A DNA stretch of 64,000 nt from Brachybacterium endophyticum. GTDB taxonomy: Bacteria > Actinomycetota > Actinomycetes > Actinomycetales > Dermabacteraceae. Below, piece after piece: positions 9,670 through 18,419 of this stretch (its first letter is position 1; every line of letters begins with the position of its first letter). The DNA lies in contig NZ_QFKX01000002.1 of NCBI RefSeq assembly GCF_003130585.1, forward strand, positions 186,001 through 250,000, given 5' to 3'. The position numbers and the translations under genes are program-made. Below the pieces are notes generated by a model. The model worked only from the letters and a program-made list of their open reading frames with translations. It was not told where the DNA came from and ran no database searches.

Positions 9670-10356
9670 TCATGCCGCGGTGCTCCGTGCCGAGCTCTCC
9701 CCGCGCTCCCACAGCTCGGCGACCGCTTCCTCGATGCCGTCCGCGGCGATGGGGGAGACGCTGAGCATGCCGTCCTCCGTCATCGGCAGGTGGCCGGACT
9801 GCCAGCTGCCGTCCTCCTCGACGCGGAGCATCAGCGGGGTGGTGCCGCGGTCGTCGCCGGCGTCGGTGCGACGCAGGTTCACCGTGTGCCCCAGGCCCTG
9901 GCGCAGGAACGTCGTGGCGATCCGCGCGACCGCCGCCGGCACCTGGTCCGACGAGCCCAGCGAGGTGATCTGGAAGGAGTCGAGGTCGTCCTGCGTGAGC
10001 ATGAGGACGTCCGTCTCGCCGCGGATCACGAACGCGGCGCGCATCGCCTCGCCGCGGGCCAGGGCGATCCCGAGCCAGCGGTCGGCGCCGTTGAGGACGG
10101 CGGCGATGCGCTCCCCCTCGGTGCCCAGGACCCATTCGCCCTCGCGGTGCACGAGCTTCCCGCGTGCCCGCAGGCCAGCCGTGACCGCGGCGGTGACGTG
10201 GTCCGCGGCGGCGCCGAAGCCGGGGACACCGGGGATGCCGATCTGCTTGCGCGTGATCCGCGCGGCGTCGGTCCTGCTCAGGGACAGCATGAAGTCGATC
10301 TCGTAGGAGGTGAAGATCGTCGGCTGATCGCCTGCGGCGTTCTGGTCCTGGCTCAT
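9670..10356 (-). CDS. Unrecognised conserved protein, about 228 aa
   Basis: A soluble protein without membrane segments or a signal peptide. It alternates helices with strands: an N-terminal IFTSYEIDFMLSLSRTDAAR segment, a helical part with a winged-helix flavour (AGLRARGKLVHREGEWVLGTEGERI), then strand-rich stretches such as MRAAFVIRGETDVLMLTQDDLDSFQITSL. The overall pattern loosely recalls EspG-like chaperones, but I see no type VII secretion genes nearby and do not make that call. The start is set at ATG 10356; ATG 10368 is 4 codons earlier and equally possible. The gap to the M3 peptidase upstream is 126 bp and GC-palindromic. Confidence 0.6.
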   Translation of the reverse strand: MSQDQNAAGDQPTIFTSYEIDFMLSLSRTDAARITRKQIGIPGVPGFGAAADHVTAAVTAGLRARGKLVHREGEWVLGTEGERIAAVLNGADRWLGIALARGEAMRAAFVIRGETDVLMLTQDDLDSFQITSLGSSDQVPAAVARIATTFLRQGLGHTVNLRRTDAGDDRGTTPLMLRVEEDGSWQSGHLPMTEDGMLSVSPIAADGIEEAVAELWERGESSARSTAA

Positions 10357-10482
10357 GGGACCGAGCATGTCAGAGTTCCCTGGGCCGACGGGGCAGGACC
10401 GGCCGGATGCACCGGCTCCACCGGGCGCCGCTTCCACCGGACCCCGGGGTACCCCGGCCCCCCGGACCCACCGGCCCCACCC

Positions 10483-12576
10483 TCACACCAGCCCGTGCCG
10501 CTCGAGCAGGAAGCGGGCGTCGCGCTCGCGGCCGCGGAAGGATCGGTAGGCGGCCGGCAGGTCGCGGGAACCCCCGATCGAGAGGATCGCCTCCGCGAAG
10601 CGGCGCCCGGCCTCCCGCGGCGAGGCTCCATCCGCCAGCTGCTCCTCGAACCAGGCGACGGCGTCGGCGTCGTAGGCCTCGGCCCACAGGTAGGAGTAGT
10701 AGCCCGAGGCGTACCCGCCGGAGAAGGTGTGCTGGAAGTAGCCGGTCCGGTAGCGCGGCGAGATCAGCGGATGGGCGAGGCCGGCCTGCTCCAGCTGGGC
10801 CTGCTCGAAGGCGTGCGGGTCACCGATCGTGTCGTCCTCGCCCAGACGGTGCCAGCGCCAGTCGAGCATCACGGCCGCCACGTGCTCGAGGGTGCGGAAG
10901 CCCGCGTTCCACTGCGCGGCCGCGCGCACCCTCTCCAGCAGCTCGTCGGGAACGACCTCGCCGGTCTCGACGTGCCGCGCGTAGTGCTCGACGATCCCGG
11001 GGCGCAGCGCCCACATCTCGTTGACCTGACTGGGGAACTCCACGACGTCCCGCGCGACGACGGTGCCCGCGACCGAGGCGTTCTCGACGTCGGAGAGCAG
11101 GGCGTGCAAGGCGTGGCCGAACTCGTGGAACATCGTGTCGACCTCGTCGAGGGTGACGAACGCCGGTCGTCCCTCGGCCGGACGGCTCACGTTCAGTGTG
11201 TTCATGACGATCGGCAGCGTGCCGTCGTGGCGCGACTGGTCCACGAGCGTGTTCATCCAGGCGCCGCCGCGCTTGCTGGGCCGGGTGAAGTAGTCCCCGA
11301 TGAACAGCCCCACCTTCTCGCCGTCCTCGCCGGTGACCTCCCAGATCCGTGCCAGCGGATGCGGCGGGGTGAGGTCCTCCCGCTCGGTGAACGAGAGTCC
11401 GTAGACCTCGTGGGCGGCTCGGAAGACGCCGTCCTCCAGGACCGTCTCGAGCACGAAGTAGGGCTGCAGCTCCGACTGGTCGACCGCGTACTCCTCGGTG
11501 CGGATCAGCTCGGAGTAGTAGGACCAGTCCCAGGGGGCGAGCTCGTCGAGACCGTCACGCGCGGCGCGCTCGGCGACGCGCTCCGCCTCACGATCGGCAT
11601 TGCGCACGGCGGGAGCGGCGATCTGGGCGAGGAAGGACTCGACGGCCGCCGGGGTGCCCGCGGTGCGGTCGGCCACCGCCAGCTCCGCGAAGTCCTCGAA
11701 GTCCAGCAGGTGCGCCTTCTCCGCCCGTAGCCGCGCGATCTTCTTCGCGAGGCCCCAGGTCTCCTCGCCGCGCTCGCGCGAGGCGGTGTACAGCCGCTCG
11801 CGCACGTCGCGGTCGGTGAGCGAGGCCAGCAGCGGCTGCATCGTCGGCAGGATCAGGGTCAGCAGCCAGCCGTCCAGACCGGCCTCCCGCGCGGCCAGGC
11901 GCGCGGACTCCCGCTGGGACGCGTCGAGCCCGGCGAGCTCGGCCTCGTCGGTGAGGTGGAGCGCGGCGCCGTGCAGATCGGCCTTGGTCTGCTGGGTGAA
12001 GCGCGTCTGCAGGGTCGAGAGCTCCTGGTTCACCTCGCCCAGGCGCGCCTTCTGCGCCGGGTCGAGCTGCGCGCCGTGCAGCTCGAAGCGCAGGTACGTG
12101 CGCTCGAGGACGTACCGCTCCTCGTCGCTGAGCGCCAGGGAGTCGGCGTCACGGACCAGCGCCCGCACGCGCGTGAACAGCCGCGGGTCCAGCCACACGG
12201 AGTCCTCGAGAGCGGCCAGCTCGGGGGCGATCTCGTCCTCGACCTCCTGCAGCTCCTCGGTGGCGTCGGCGGCCAGCAGATGGAACAGCACGGGCAGTGT
12301 GCGCTGCAGGATCGGTGAGCCCTCCGCGAGCGGGCGCAGCACGGTGGCGAAGGTCGGCATGTCCTCGTCGGTCGCGACCTGTTCGATCAGGGAGCGCTGC
12401 TCGGCGATGCCCGCACGCAGGGCCGGCAGGAAGTGCTCCGTGCGGATCGCCGCGAAGTCCGGGAGGCCGTAGGGGAGCTCGGAGGGATCGGCGAAGGGGT
12501 TGCCGGTGAGGTCGGGGCCGTCGGCTGCGGGCTCGGGATCGGCGGCGGGGACGACATCGTCGTGTGTGCGGGGCAT
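10483..12576 (-). CDS. M3-family oligopeptidase (Dcp/OpdA type)
   Basis: Cytoplasmic zinc metallopeptidase that degrades short peptides. The 697-aa length and architecture match peptidyl-dipeptidase Dcp/oligopeptidase A. A long helical N-terminal half covers the cleft, and the zinc motif HEFGH (about residue 480) stands in MFHEFGHALH. The C-terminal substrate-binding region includes FSGGYASGYYSYLWAE, with the family's GYxAGYYSY-like loop. The start ATG 12576 has TAGGCT 7 nt upstream and no ribosome site, so a leaderless mRNA is likely. It diverges from the SDR gene at 12662; the 85-bp gap holds both promoters. Confidence 0.92.
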   Translation of the reverse strand: MPRTHDDVVPAADPEPAADGPDLTGNPFADPSELPYGLPDFAAIRTEHFLPALRAGIAEQRSLIEQVATDEDMPTFATVLRPLAEGSPILQRTLPVLFHLLAADATEELQEVEDEIAPELAALEDSVWLDPRLFTRVRALVRDADSLALSDEERYVLERTYLRFELHGAQLDPAQKARLGEVNQELSTLQTRFTQQTKADLHGAALHLTDEAELAGLDASQRESARLAAREAGLDGWLLTLILPTMQPLLASLTDRDVRERLYTASRERGEETWGLAKKIARLRAEKAHLLDFEDFAELAVADRTAGTPAAVESFLAQIAAPAVRNADREAERVAERAARDGLDELAPWDWSYYSELIRTEEYAVDQSELQPYFVLETVLEDGVFRAAHEVYGLSFTEREDLTPPHPLARIWEVTGEDGEKVGLFIGDYFTRPSKRGGAWMNTLVDQSRHDGTLPIVMNTLNVSRPAEGRPAFVTLDEVDTMFHEFGHALHALLSDVENASVAGTVVARDVVEFPSQVNEMWALRPGIVEHYARHVETGEVVPDELLERVRAAAQWNAGFRTLEHVAAVMLDWRWHRLGEDDTIGDPHAFEQAQLEQAGLAHPLISPRYRTGYFQHTFSGGYASGYYSYLWAEAYDADAVAWFEEQLADGASPREAGRRFAEAILSIGGSRDLPAAYRSFRGRERDARFLLERHGLV

Positions 12577-12583
12577 GGTGACC

Positions 12584-12589
12584 AGCCTA
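12584..12589 (-). promoter_or_regulatory. Putative -10 box of a leaderless transcript
   Basis: TAGGCT on the minus strand is 7 nt before ATG 12576 of the M3 peptidase gene. Confidence 0.5.
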
Positions 12590-12649
12590 GGGGCGGAGAC
12601 TTCCGTGGTCAGGCCATCCGGGCGAGGACCAGGTAGGCGGATCCGGGTC

Positions 12650-12655
12650 TACCGT
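12650..12655 (+). promoter_or_regulatory. Putative -10 box of a leaderless transcript
   Basis: TACCGT is followed by 6 nt and then ATG 12662 of the SDR gene. Confidence 0.5.
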
Positions 12656-12661
12656 GACCCC

Positions 12662-13576
12662 ATGCGAACAGTCATGGGTTGGGAGCACCTGCGCGAGCCG
12701 GACCTGAGCGGCCGCCTGATCGTCCTCACGGGCGGGAGCGACGGGCTGTGCCGCGAGGCCGCCGTGCAGCTCGCACGGTGGGGAGCCGACCTGGTGCTGC
12801 CCGTGCGCTCGATCCCCAAGGGTGAGGCCGTGCGCGAGCGGATCCTCCGCGAGACCGGCCGCCCCGACGCCGCCCGCCTCGTCCGTCTCGATCTCGCCTC
12901 GCTGGCGTCGGTGCGGGAGGGTGCCTCTGCGATCGTCGAGACCGTCGGGGAGCGCGGCGTCGACCTGCTCGTGCACGGCGCCGGGACGGTGACCCGTCGC
13001 CGCGAGGAGACGGCCGACGGTCTCGAGCGCGCGCTCGCCGTGAACGCGGTGGCGCCCCGCCTGCTCACCACCCTGCTGCGGCCGCTCGTGCGGGAGCGGG
13101 TGGTGCTGGTGGGCTCCAACGCTCACAAGGCCGGCCGCATCGACCTGGGCGACATGGACTTCGCGCGCACCCGATGGAGCATCGCCGCCTCCTACGGACG
13201 CTCCAAGCTGACCGCGATGCTGTGGGCCCTCGATCTCGCGGAGGAGCTGCGCGAGACCGGCGTGGACGTGCAGATCGCGCACCCCGGCTGGGCGCTGACG
13301 AACATCCAGCGGGCCACCGGATCCGACCGGCTCGACTCCCTGGTCACCGCCGCCAGCAGGCCGATCGCGATGCCGGCCGCCCGCGGCGCGGAGTCCGTGC
13401 TGTTCGCCGCCACCCAGCCCTTGCCGCACGGCTCCTACGTCGGACCCGACGGGCCGACGGCCAGCCGCGGACGCCCGACACTGCTGCGCCGCTCGGCCGC
13501 GGCCTGCGACGTCGACCTCGCACGGCGCGTGACCGGCTGGGTGGACCGACGGATCGAGGCGACCGGCGGCCGGTGA
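12662..13576 (+). CDS. Short-chain dehydrogenase/reductase
   Basis: A 304-aa NAD(P)-dependent SDR. The dinucleotide loop is TGGSDGLC (a variant of TGxxxGxG), followed by VRSIPKG where NADP-preferring members carry a basic residue. The HGAG motif stands where classical SDRs have NNAG, and the active site is YGRSK with a serine in VLVGSNAHK. Length and the C-terminal half resemble WW-oxidoreductase/retinol-dehydrogenase-like SDRs that act on lipophilic substrates; this is inference. The start at 12662 is fixed by the leaderless spacing. Confidence 0.85.
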   Translation: MRTVMGWEHLREPDLSGRLIVLTGGSDGLCREAAVQLARWGADLVLPVRSIPKGEAVRERILRETGRPDAARLVRLDLASLASVREGASAIVETVGERGVDLLVHGAGTVTRRREETADGLERALAVNAVAPRLLTTLLRPLVRERVVLVGSNAHKAGRIDLGDMDFARTRWSIAASYGRSKLTAMLWALDLAEELRETGVDVQIAHPGWALTNIQRATGSDRLDSLVTAASRPIAMPAARGAESVLFAATQPLPHGSYVGPDGPTASRGRPTLLRRSAAACDVDLARRVTGWVDRRIEATGGR

Positions 13577-13592
13577 CGAGTGGGCATCGCCG

Positions 13593-13637
13593 CGCGCACC
13601 TGCGGCGTTCCGCCCCTCGCGCACCTGCACCGTTCCG
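13593..13637 (+). repeat. 20-bp direct repeat upstream of the ROK gene
   Basis: CGCGCACCTGCGGCGTTCCG (13593-13612) and CGCGCACCTGCACCGTTCCG (13618-13637) differ at two positions and have a 25-bp period. They end directly at the TACCCT box, so they cover the -35 region, where an autoregulatory protein could bind. Confidence 0.6.
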
Positions 13638-13643
13638 TACCCT
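13638..13643 (+). promoter_or_regulatory. Putative -10 box of a leaderless transcript
   Basis: TACCCT is followed by 6 nt and ATG 13650 of the ROK gene, and is preceded immediately by the direct repeat. Confidence 0.5.
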
Positions 13644-13649
13644 GAGGCC

Positions 13650-14858
13650 ATGGACAGCGCGAAGGGGTCGAGCCCGGTGACCACGGAGACCTCGCCGGAT
13701 CGCGCGTCGGGCGAGCCGTCGGTGCGCCGTGAGCTGCCGGCGGCGCCCTGCTCCGCGACGGCCGGTGACGTCTACGAGCACCTGGTCCGCTACGGGCCCC
13801 ACGCCCGCACCGACCTCGCGCGCCTGCTCGGTCTCTCGGGGCCGACGCTCACCCGCCTCACCCGCGAGATGCTGGAGACCGGACTGCTGCGGGAGCTGCC
13901 GCCGCAGCCGCAGTCCAAGGGGCGACCCCAGCAGCCGCTGGACGTCGACGAGCACCACGCCCGCTTCATCGGCGTGAAGATCACCGCGCAGAGCGTCTAC
14001 GCCGCGGTGGTCACCGTGCGCGGGACAGCCCTCGAGGAGCTCAGTGCGCCCCTGCCCGACTCCGCCCCTTCCACGGTCCTGACCACGACTCTCGAGCTGT
14101 GCTCGCCCCTCCTCGCCGCGCATCCGCGGGTCGCCGGGGTGGGCGTGGGCATCGGCGCGCAGGTCGACGACGAGGGCACCGTCGCCTCCTCCGCCATGCT
14201 GGGCTGGAGCGAGCCCGTCACCCTCCGCGCCGACCTCGAGGATGCCCTCGGGCTCCCCGTCAGCGTCAGCAACGACTTCCACGCCCTGCTCGAGGGGCAC
14301 GCCTGGTTCGGCATCGGGCGTCGCCACCGGTCCTTCGCCGTCATCACCATCGGCGCGGGCGTGGGCCTGGGCAGCGTCGAGGACGCCGAGGTCCACCGCG
14401 GGCGCACCCACCTCGCCGGGCTCACCGGGACCCTGCCCACCATCACCCGCGACGGGCGCGGTGTGCTGCTGCGCGAGGTCGCGAGCACCGCCCGGGTGCT
14501 GGAGGCGGCCCGCTCCCGCGGAGCGCTGGGCGAGGGGGAAGGGCTGGACGCCCTGGTGCGCGCCGCGCGCGAGGGGGATGCCGACGCGCTCGCCGTCGCG
14601 GCCGACGTCGCCCACGCCGTCGCCGTGGCCGGCGCCGGGCTGGTGGGTGTCCTGGACCCCGACGCCCTCATCCTGGGTGGGGAAGCCGTGGACCTGCTGA
14701 CGGTGGGCGACGAGTTCGACAGCGCGCTGCGCTCCCACCTCGCGCGGGTGCAGAGGGACGTCGCCGTGCGCTTCCTGCCCGCCGACTTCGACGACTGGAC
14801 CCGCGGCGCCGCCGTGATCGCCCTGCGCCGCTTCATCAGCGGGCACGTGCCGCGTTGA
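13650..14858 (+). CDS. ROK-family transcriptional regulator
   Basis: A 402-aa repressor-type ROK protein. Residues 37-85 form a winged helix-turn-helix (ARTDLARLLGLSGPTLTRL), followed by the linker signature GRPQQPL. The sugar-kinase fold follows, with phosphate loops FIGVKIT and IGAGVGLG and the conserved ND pair (208-209). The CxCGxxGC zinc motif of typical NagC/XylR proteins is absent; that stretch reads TGTLPTITRDGRGVLLRE. It therefore probably senses a sugar without kinase activity and without the usual zinc site. It converges on the sugar ABC transporter genes, whose promoter carries a ROK-like half-site, so it is the obvious candidate regulator. Confidence 0.88.
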   Translation: MDSAKGSSPVTTETSPDRASGEPSVRRELPAAPCSATAGDVYEHLVRYGPHARTDLARLLGLSGPTLTRLTREMLETGLLRELPPQPQSKGRPQQPLDVDEHHARFIGVKITAQSVYAAVVTVRGTALEELSAPLPDSAPSTVLTTTLELCSPLLAAHPRVAGVGVGIGAQVDDEGTVASSAMLGWSEPVTLRADLEDALGLPVSVSNDFHALLEGHAWFGIGRRHRSFAVITIGAGVGLGSVEDAEVHRGRTHLAGLTGTLPTITRDGRGVLLREVASTARVLEAARSRGALGEGEGLDALVRAAREGDADALAVAADVAHAVAVAGAGLVGVLDPDALILGGEAVDLLTVGDEFDSALRSHLARVQRDVAVRFLPADFDDWTRGAAVIALRRFISGHVPR

Positions 14859-14907
14859 GCGGGGCGCGAGGACCTCGCTCGCCCTGCACGCTCCGCCCGC
14901 CCCGCTC
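14857..14907. terminator. Bidirectional terminator-like inverted repeat
   Basis: GAGCGGGGCG (14857-14866) pairs perfectly with CGCCCCGCTC (14898-14907) across 31 nt, between the converging ROK and sugar-binding-protein genes. Confidence 0.5.
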
Positions 14908-14912
14908 GTCCC

Positions 14913-16298
14913 TCACTCGAAGAGCTTGTTGACCTTGTCGTTGTAGGCCGTGAACTCGGACGCCTTGATCTTGCGCATCCAGAGGTCGTCGAAGGCGGGC
15001 TGCATGATCGCCATGATCTCGGCGGCGTTCTCCACCAGCGGGTACAGCCCCGTCTCGCCCCTCTTCACCCGATCGGTGTAGGGGGAGACGTCCAGACCCT
15101 TGGACTCGTAGGCCTCGCTGGCCGCGGCGGTGCCGGCATCCGAGGCGGGGAAGACGACGGCGCGCCTGCCGATGATCTCCTGGGCGTCGTCGGAGCCCAG
15201 GAACGCGACCAGCCGGGCTGCTTCCTGCTGGTGCTCCGACTGCGCGGAGATCGAGTCGCCGAGCCCGTTGAACATCGACACGGGATGACCGACGGGGCCG
15301 GCGGGCAGGGGAGCGATGCCCAGGTCCACGCCCTCGAGGTTCGCGTACGTCCCGATCATCCACGAGCCCGCGAGCGCGATCGCCGCCTTCCCGCCCTGGA
15401 TCTGCGACTGGGCGGGGCTGGAATCGCCGAACATGCCGAAGGGCGGCAGCAGGCCCTTGTCGACGAGCCCGAAGTACCAGTCCAGGGACGCCTGGAAGTC
15501 GGGGTCGTCGTAGTTGAAGCGGGTGCCCCAGGTCTTCTCGTCGGTGAACGTCCAACCGGTGGAGAAGGCGAAGGGCGACCACGTGGACTGCCCTGTGTAG
15601 TCGATCCCGGCGTCGGCCCCGAGCGCGTAGCGGGCGATGCTCGTGGGGTCGAAGCCCTTCTCGTCGCCGCGCGTGCCGCTGGTGTCCTTGGCCAGGCGCC
15701 TCAGGACCTCCTCGAAGCTTCCGCCGTCCTCGGGGTTCCAGTCCAGGCCCTCGAGATCCTTCGGCGCGAGCCCCGCCTCCTCCAGGGCCTTCGCGTCGTA
15801 CATGATCGCGATCGTGTCGTAGTCCTTGGGCAGGCCGTAGCGCTTGCCGTCCTGACCGGTCCACAGCTCCTGCAGGCCCGGCTGGTACTGGTCGTCGGGG
15901 ATCTCGGCGATCTCGGCGAAGTCGTCGAGCGGCACGATGACGTCGAGCTTGAGGAACTCGGGGTAGCGGCCCAGGTGGTCGGTGAAGACGTCGGGCCCGG
16001 CGCCGGCGACGAAGCTCGCGGTGATCTTGGTCCAGTAGTCGTCGAAGCCCATCTGGGTGATGCGCACGTCGATGTCGGGGTTGCGCTGCATGAACAGGTC
16101 GATCGCCTGGGAGTAGCCGGGCAGCTGGTTGGCGTCCCACAGCCAGTAGTCCAGCTGCGTCGTCCCGCTCGCGCCGGCGCTGCCACCGCAGCCGGTCAGG
16201 GCTCCCGTCGCAGCGGCCGCACCGAGCGCGGCCGTCCCGCCCAGCACGCTGCGACGGGTCAGGGCGCGACCGGAGGAGGAAGGGGTCGTCCGTGTCAT
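14913..16298 (-). CDS. Sugar ABC transporter substrate-binding lipoprotein
   Basis: A 461-aa extracellular solute-binding protein of the family 1 (MalE-like) type that delivers a sugar to the permeases encoded upstream. The leader has a twin-arginine-like TRRSVLGG (14-21) and a lipobox LTGC with the lipidated Cys37, so it is exported and anchored outside. The mature part begins TTQLDYWLWDANQLPGYSQ and shows the usual two-lobe pattern, including GPDVFTDHLGRYPEFLK and GKAAIALAGSWMIGTYAN. The start at 16298 has GAGGGA upstream and lies 11 bp after the permease stop. The long open frame that continues through both permease genes is a shadow. No ATPase gene is present, as is common when one MsiK-type ATPase serves many systems. 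Confidence 0.93.
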   Translation of the reverse strand: MTRTTPSSSGRALTRRSVLGGTAALGAAAATGALTGCGGSAGASGTTQLDYWLWDANQLPGYSQAIDLFMQRNPDIDVRITQMGFDDYWTKITASFVAGAGPDVFTDHLGRYPEFLKLDVIVPLDDFAEIAEIPDDQYQPGLQELWTGQDGKRYGLPKDYDTIAIMYDAKALEEAGLAPKDLEGLDWNPEDGGSFEEVLRRLAKDTSGTRGDEKGFDPTSIARYALGADAGIDYTGQSTWSPFAFSTGWTFTDEKTWGTRFNYDDPDFQASLDWYFGLVDKGLLPPFGMFGDSSPAQSQIQGGKAAIALAGSWMIGTYANLEGVDLGIAPLPAGPVGHPVSMFNGLGDSISAQSEHQQEAARLVAFLGSDDAQEIIGRRAVVFPASDAGTAAASEAYESKGLDVSPYTDRVKRGETGLYPLVENAAEIMAIMQPAFDDLWMRKIKASEFTAYNDKVNKLFE

Positions 16299-16309
16299 CT
16301 CTGCGTCCC

Positions 16310-17341
16310 TCACTTGATCCCGCTGAAGCCGATGGAGTTCACGATCCGCTTCGCGAACAGGGCGAAGAGGATCAGCATGGGGGCCGCCGCGACCAGCGTC
16401 GCGGCCATCAGGCCCGCCCAGTCGGTGCCCGTGTTGGGGGACTGGGCGCGGAACACCGCGAGCGCCACGGTGAGCACCCGCGAGGAGTCCGTGTACGAGA
16501 CCATCAGCGACCAGAAGTACTCGTTCCACGCGGTCATGTAGGTCAGCAGCGCGAGCGTCGCCAGCGGCGCGGTGCTGATCGGGATGATCAGCGTGAAGAA
16601 CACCCGCACCTTGCTGGCCCCGTCGATCAGGGCGGCCTCCTCGACCTCCCGCGAGATGTTGTTGAAGAACTGGCGCAGGAAGAAGATCGCGAACGGCGAG
16701 ATGAACAGCGTGGGCAGCATGATCCCCAGCAGCGTGTCCACCAGGTGCAGGTTCTTGATCAGGATGAAGTTCGGCAGCAGCGTGAAGATCTGCGGGATCA
16801 TCATCGCGCCCAGGAACACCAGGAACACCGTCTCCCGGCCCTTCCAGCGCAGCCGCGAGGACGCGTAGGCCGCCATCGCGCAGCTGAAGGTCTGCACCAC
16901 GGTGATCGCGGTCGCCACGATCACCGTGTTCAGCAGGTAGCGCCAGAAGGTGATCGATGCGCCCGAGCCGCCCTGGGCGACCGCCGTGTCGACGTCCTGC
17001 AGGCCGAACACGCGCTCGAAGCCGCCCAGCGAGAAGCCCACCGGCAGCAGGCTCGTGGGGTCGGTCGCCAGAGCGGTGTTGGAGGACAGCGCGGTGCGCA
17101 GCATCCAGTAGAAGGGGAACAGCGTGATCACCAGGATCACGATCATCACGATCCAGGCGAGCAGGCGGCCCGGGCCGAGTCGTCGGCGGGTGCGACCGGA
17201 TCGCCGGGAACGGGGTGAACGGTGGGCCGACGCGCCGTTCGTGCGCGGGCCCGCGGAGATCCCGGTGCCGTCGGCCGAGGCGCCGGGGGAGAGGGGCGTG
17301 GAGCGGGGACCGTCGGCGGCGGGTGCGGAGGTCGTGGTCAT
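16310..17341 (-). CDS. Sugar ABC transporter permease (MalG type)
   Basis: A 343-aa inner-membrane permease with a long Pro/Ser/Arg-rich N-terminal tail (about 60 residues), then six transmembrane helices. The cytoplasmic ATPase-contact loop reads EEAALIDGASKVRVFFTLI, the EAA motif of the MalG group. The C-terminus ends KRIVNSIGFSGIK, typical for this subunit. It is the middle gene of a three-gene operon, 21 bp after the MalF-type gene and 11 bp before the lipoprotein gene. Confidence 0.93.
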   Translation of the reverse strand: MTTTSAPAADGPRSTPLSPGASADGTGISAGPRTNGASAHRSPRSRRSGRTRRRLGPGRLLAWIVMIVILVITLFPFYWMLRTALSSNTALATDPTSLLPVGFSLGGFERVFGLQDVDTAVAQGGSGASITFWRYLLNTVIVATAITVVQTFSCAMAAYASSRLRWKGRETVFLVFLGAMMIPQIFTLLPNFILIKNLHLVDTLLGIMLPTLFISPFAIFFLRQFFNNISREVEEAALIDGASKVRVFFTLIIPISTAPLATLALLTYMTAWNEYFWSLMVSYTDSSRVLTVALAVFRAQSPNTGTDWAGLMAATLVAAAPMLILFALFAKRIVNSIGFSGIK

Positions 17342-17362
17342 GGCGATGTCCTCTCTGTCCGC

Positions 17363-18295
17363 TCAGTCCAGGTCCGACTGGCCGGCGCGGGTCAGGAAGT
17401 ACTGGGCGAAGGTGATGATCATGAGGATCACCAGCAGCGCGACCGAGAGCGCCGAGGCGTACCCGAAGTTGTACTGGCCGAAGGCGTTCTCGTAGATGTA
17501 CATCTGCAGCACCTTCGAGGCGTCCGACGGGCCGCCCTGCGTGGTCACCGAGATCGTGTCGAAGACCTGGAAGCTGCCGATGACCGTCATGATCAGCACG
17601 AGCGCGAGGATCGGCCGCAGCAGCGGCAGGGTGATCCGGCGGAACAGCTGGATCTCGCCGGCGCCCTCGGTGCGGGCGGCCTCGTAGAGCTGCTCGGGGA
17701 TCGACTGCAGGCCCGCGAACAGGAGCAGCGCGGTGTAGCCCATGTGCCGCCACACGTTCACCAGCGCGACCGTCGGGATCACCCAGGTCTCGGAGGCCCA
17801 GAAGCTGACCGGGTCGAAGCCGACCGCCTGCAGCAGCAGGTTCACGATGCCCAGCTGGGAGTCGAGCAGCCACAGGAACACGATCGCGGCGACCACGTTG
17901 GAGACCAGGTACGGGGTGAGCACGAGCGAGCGCAGCCAGGTCGACTGCGTCAGGCGCTGCATGAGCACGGCGATCAGCAGGGCGAGCACCGTCTGCACCC
18001 CGATGTTGATCGCCACGTACAGCACGGTCACGCGCAGCGACTTCCAGAACACCGGGTCGCTCAGCATCGTCGTGTAGTTCTCCAGCCCCACCCACTTGGG
18101 CGGGGTGAGGATCGAGTACTCGGTGAGCGAGAAGTACAGGCCCGTCAGCAGCGGCCAGACCAGGAACACGAGCAGTCCGATCCCGGCCGGCAGGATGAAG
18201 AGCAGGGCCAGGCGTGTGTCGTCGCGCTTCTTCCGCCGTCCTGCCGGACGCCGGGGACCGGCGTCGACGGATCCCGCCGTGGATGCAGCAGACAT
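17363..18295 (-). CDS. Sugar ABC transporter permease (MalF type)
   Basis: A 310-aa permease, first gene of the operon. A basic N-terminus (RRPAGRRKKR) precedes six predicted transmembrane helices. The EAA loop reads YEAARTEGAGEIQLFRRITLP. The start ATG 18295 has a GAGAGGA ribosome site. Its promoter and a palindrome with a ROK-type half-site lie 96-124 nt upstream, so the operon is probably sugar-inducible. The substrate cannot be read from sequence. Confidence 0.93.
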   Translation of the reverse strand: MSAASTAGSVDAGPRRPAGRRKKRDDTRLALLFILPAGIGLLVFLVWPLLTGLYFSLTEYSILTPPKWVGLENYTTMLSDPVFWKSLRVTVLYVAINIGVQTVLALLIAVLMQRLTQSTWLRSLVLTPYLVSNVVAAIVFLWLLDSQLGIVNLLLQAVGFDPVSFWASETWVIPTVALVNVWRHMGYTALLLFAGLQSIPEQLYEAARTEGAGEIQLFRRITLPLLRPILALVLIMTVIGSFQVFDTISVTTQGGPSDASKVLQMYIYENAFGQYNFGYASALSVALLVILMIITFAQYFLTRAGQSDLD

Positions 18296-18378
18296 CTTCG
18301 TCCTCTCATGGGCAGCGCTCGGGCAGTCACCGGCCGGCGGCTCCCGTCGACCTGCGGTGTCGCCATCGACCCCCGATT

Positions 18379-18399
18379 ACTTACGGGACGAAACTAAGT
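18379..18399 (-). promoter_or_regulatory. Putative ROK-type operator
   Basis: ACTTA (18379-18383) and TAAGT (18395-18399) form an inverted repeat. The right half, GAAACTAAG, matches half-sites I know for ROK repressors in actinobacteria, while the left half is degenerate. It overlaps the -10 box of the transporter promoter, the right place for repression. A second inverted repeat, CGGGACG (18384-18390) with CGTCCCG (18406-18412), interlocks with it. Confidence 0.55.
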
Positions 18400-18419
18400 G
18401 GAGTGCGTCCCGACGTCAA
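18391..18419 (-). promoter_or_regulatory. Promoter of the sugar ABC operon
   Basis: On the minus strand TTGACG (18419-18414) and TAGTTT (18396-18391) stand 17 nt apart, a good sigma-70-type -35/-10 pair and the clearest in the window. It leaves a leader of about 90 nt before ATG 18295. Confidence 0.65.

Noticed and set aside
9670-10356. EspG-like type VII secretion chaperone
   Set aside because: The fold pattern is only vaguely similar, and no Esx, EccC or PPE-type genes are in the window.
14913-18095. A single open frame of 1060 codons covering the whole sugar transporter
   Set aside because: Only its last part (from 16298) is real, encoding the binding lipoprotein; the rest is a GC-rich shadow of the two permease genes, which show clear membrane and EAA motifs in other frames.
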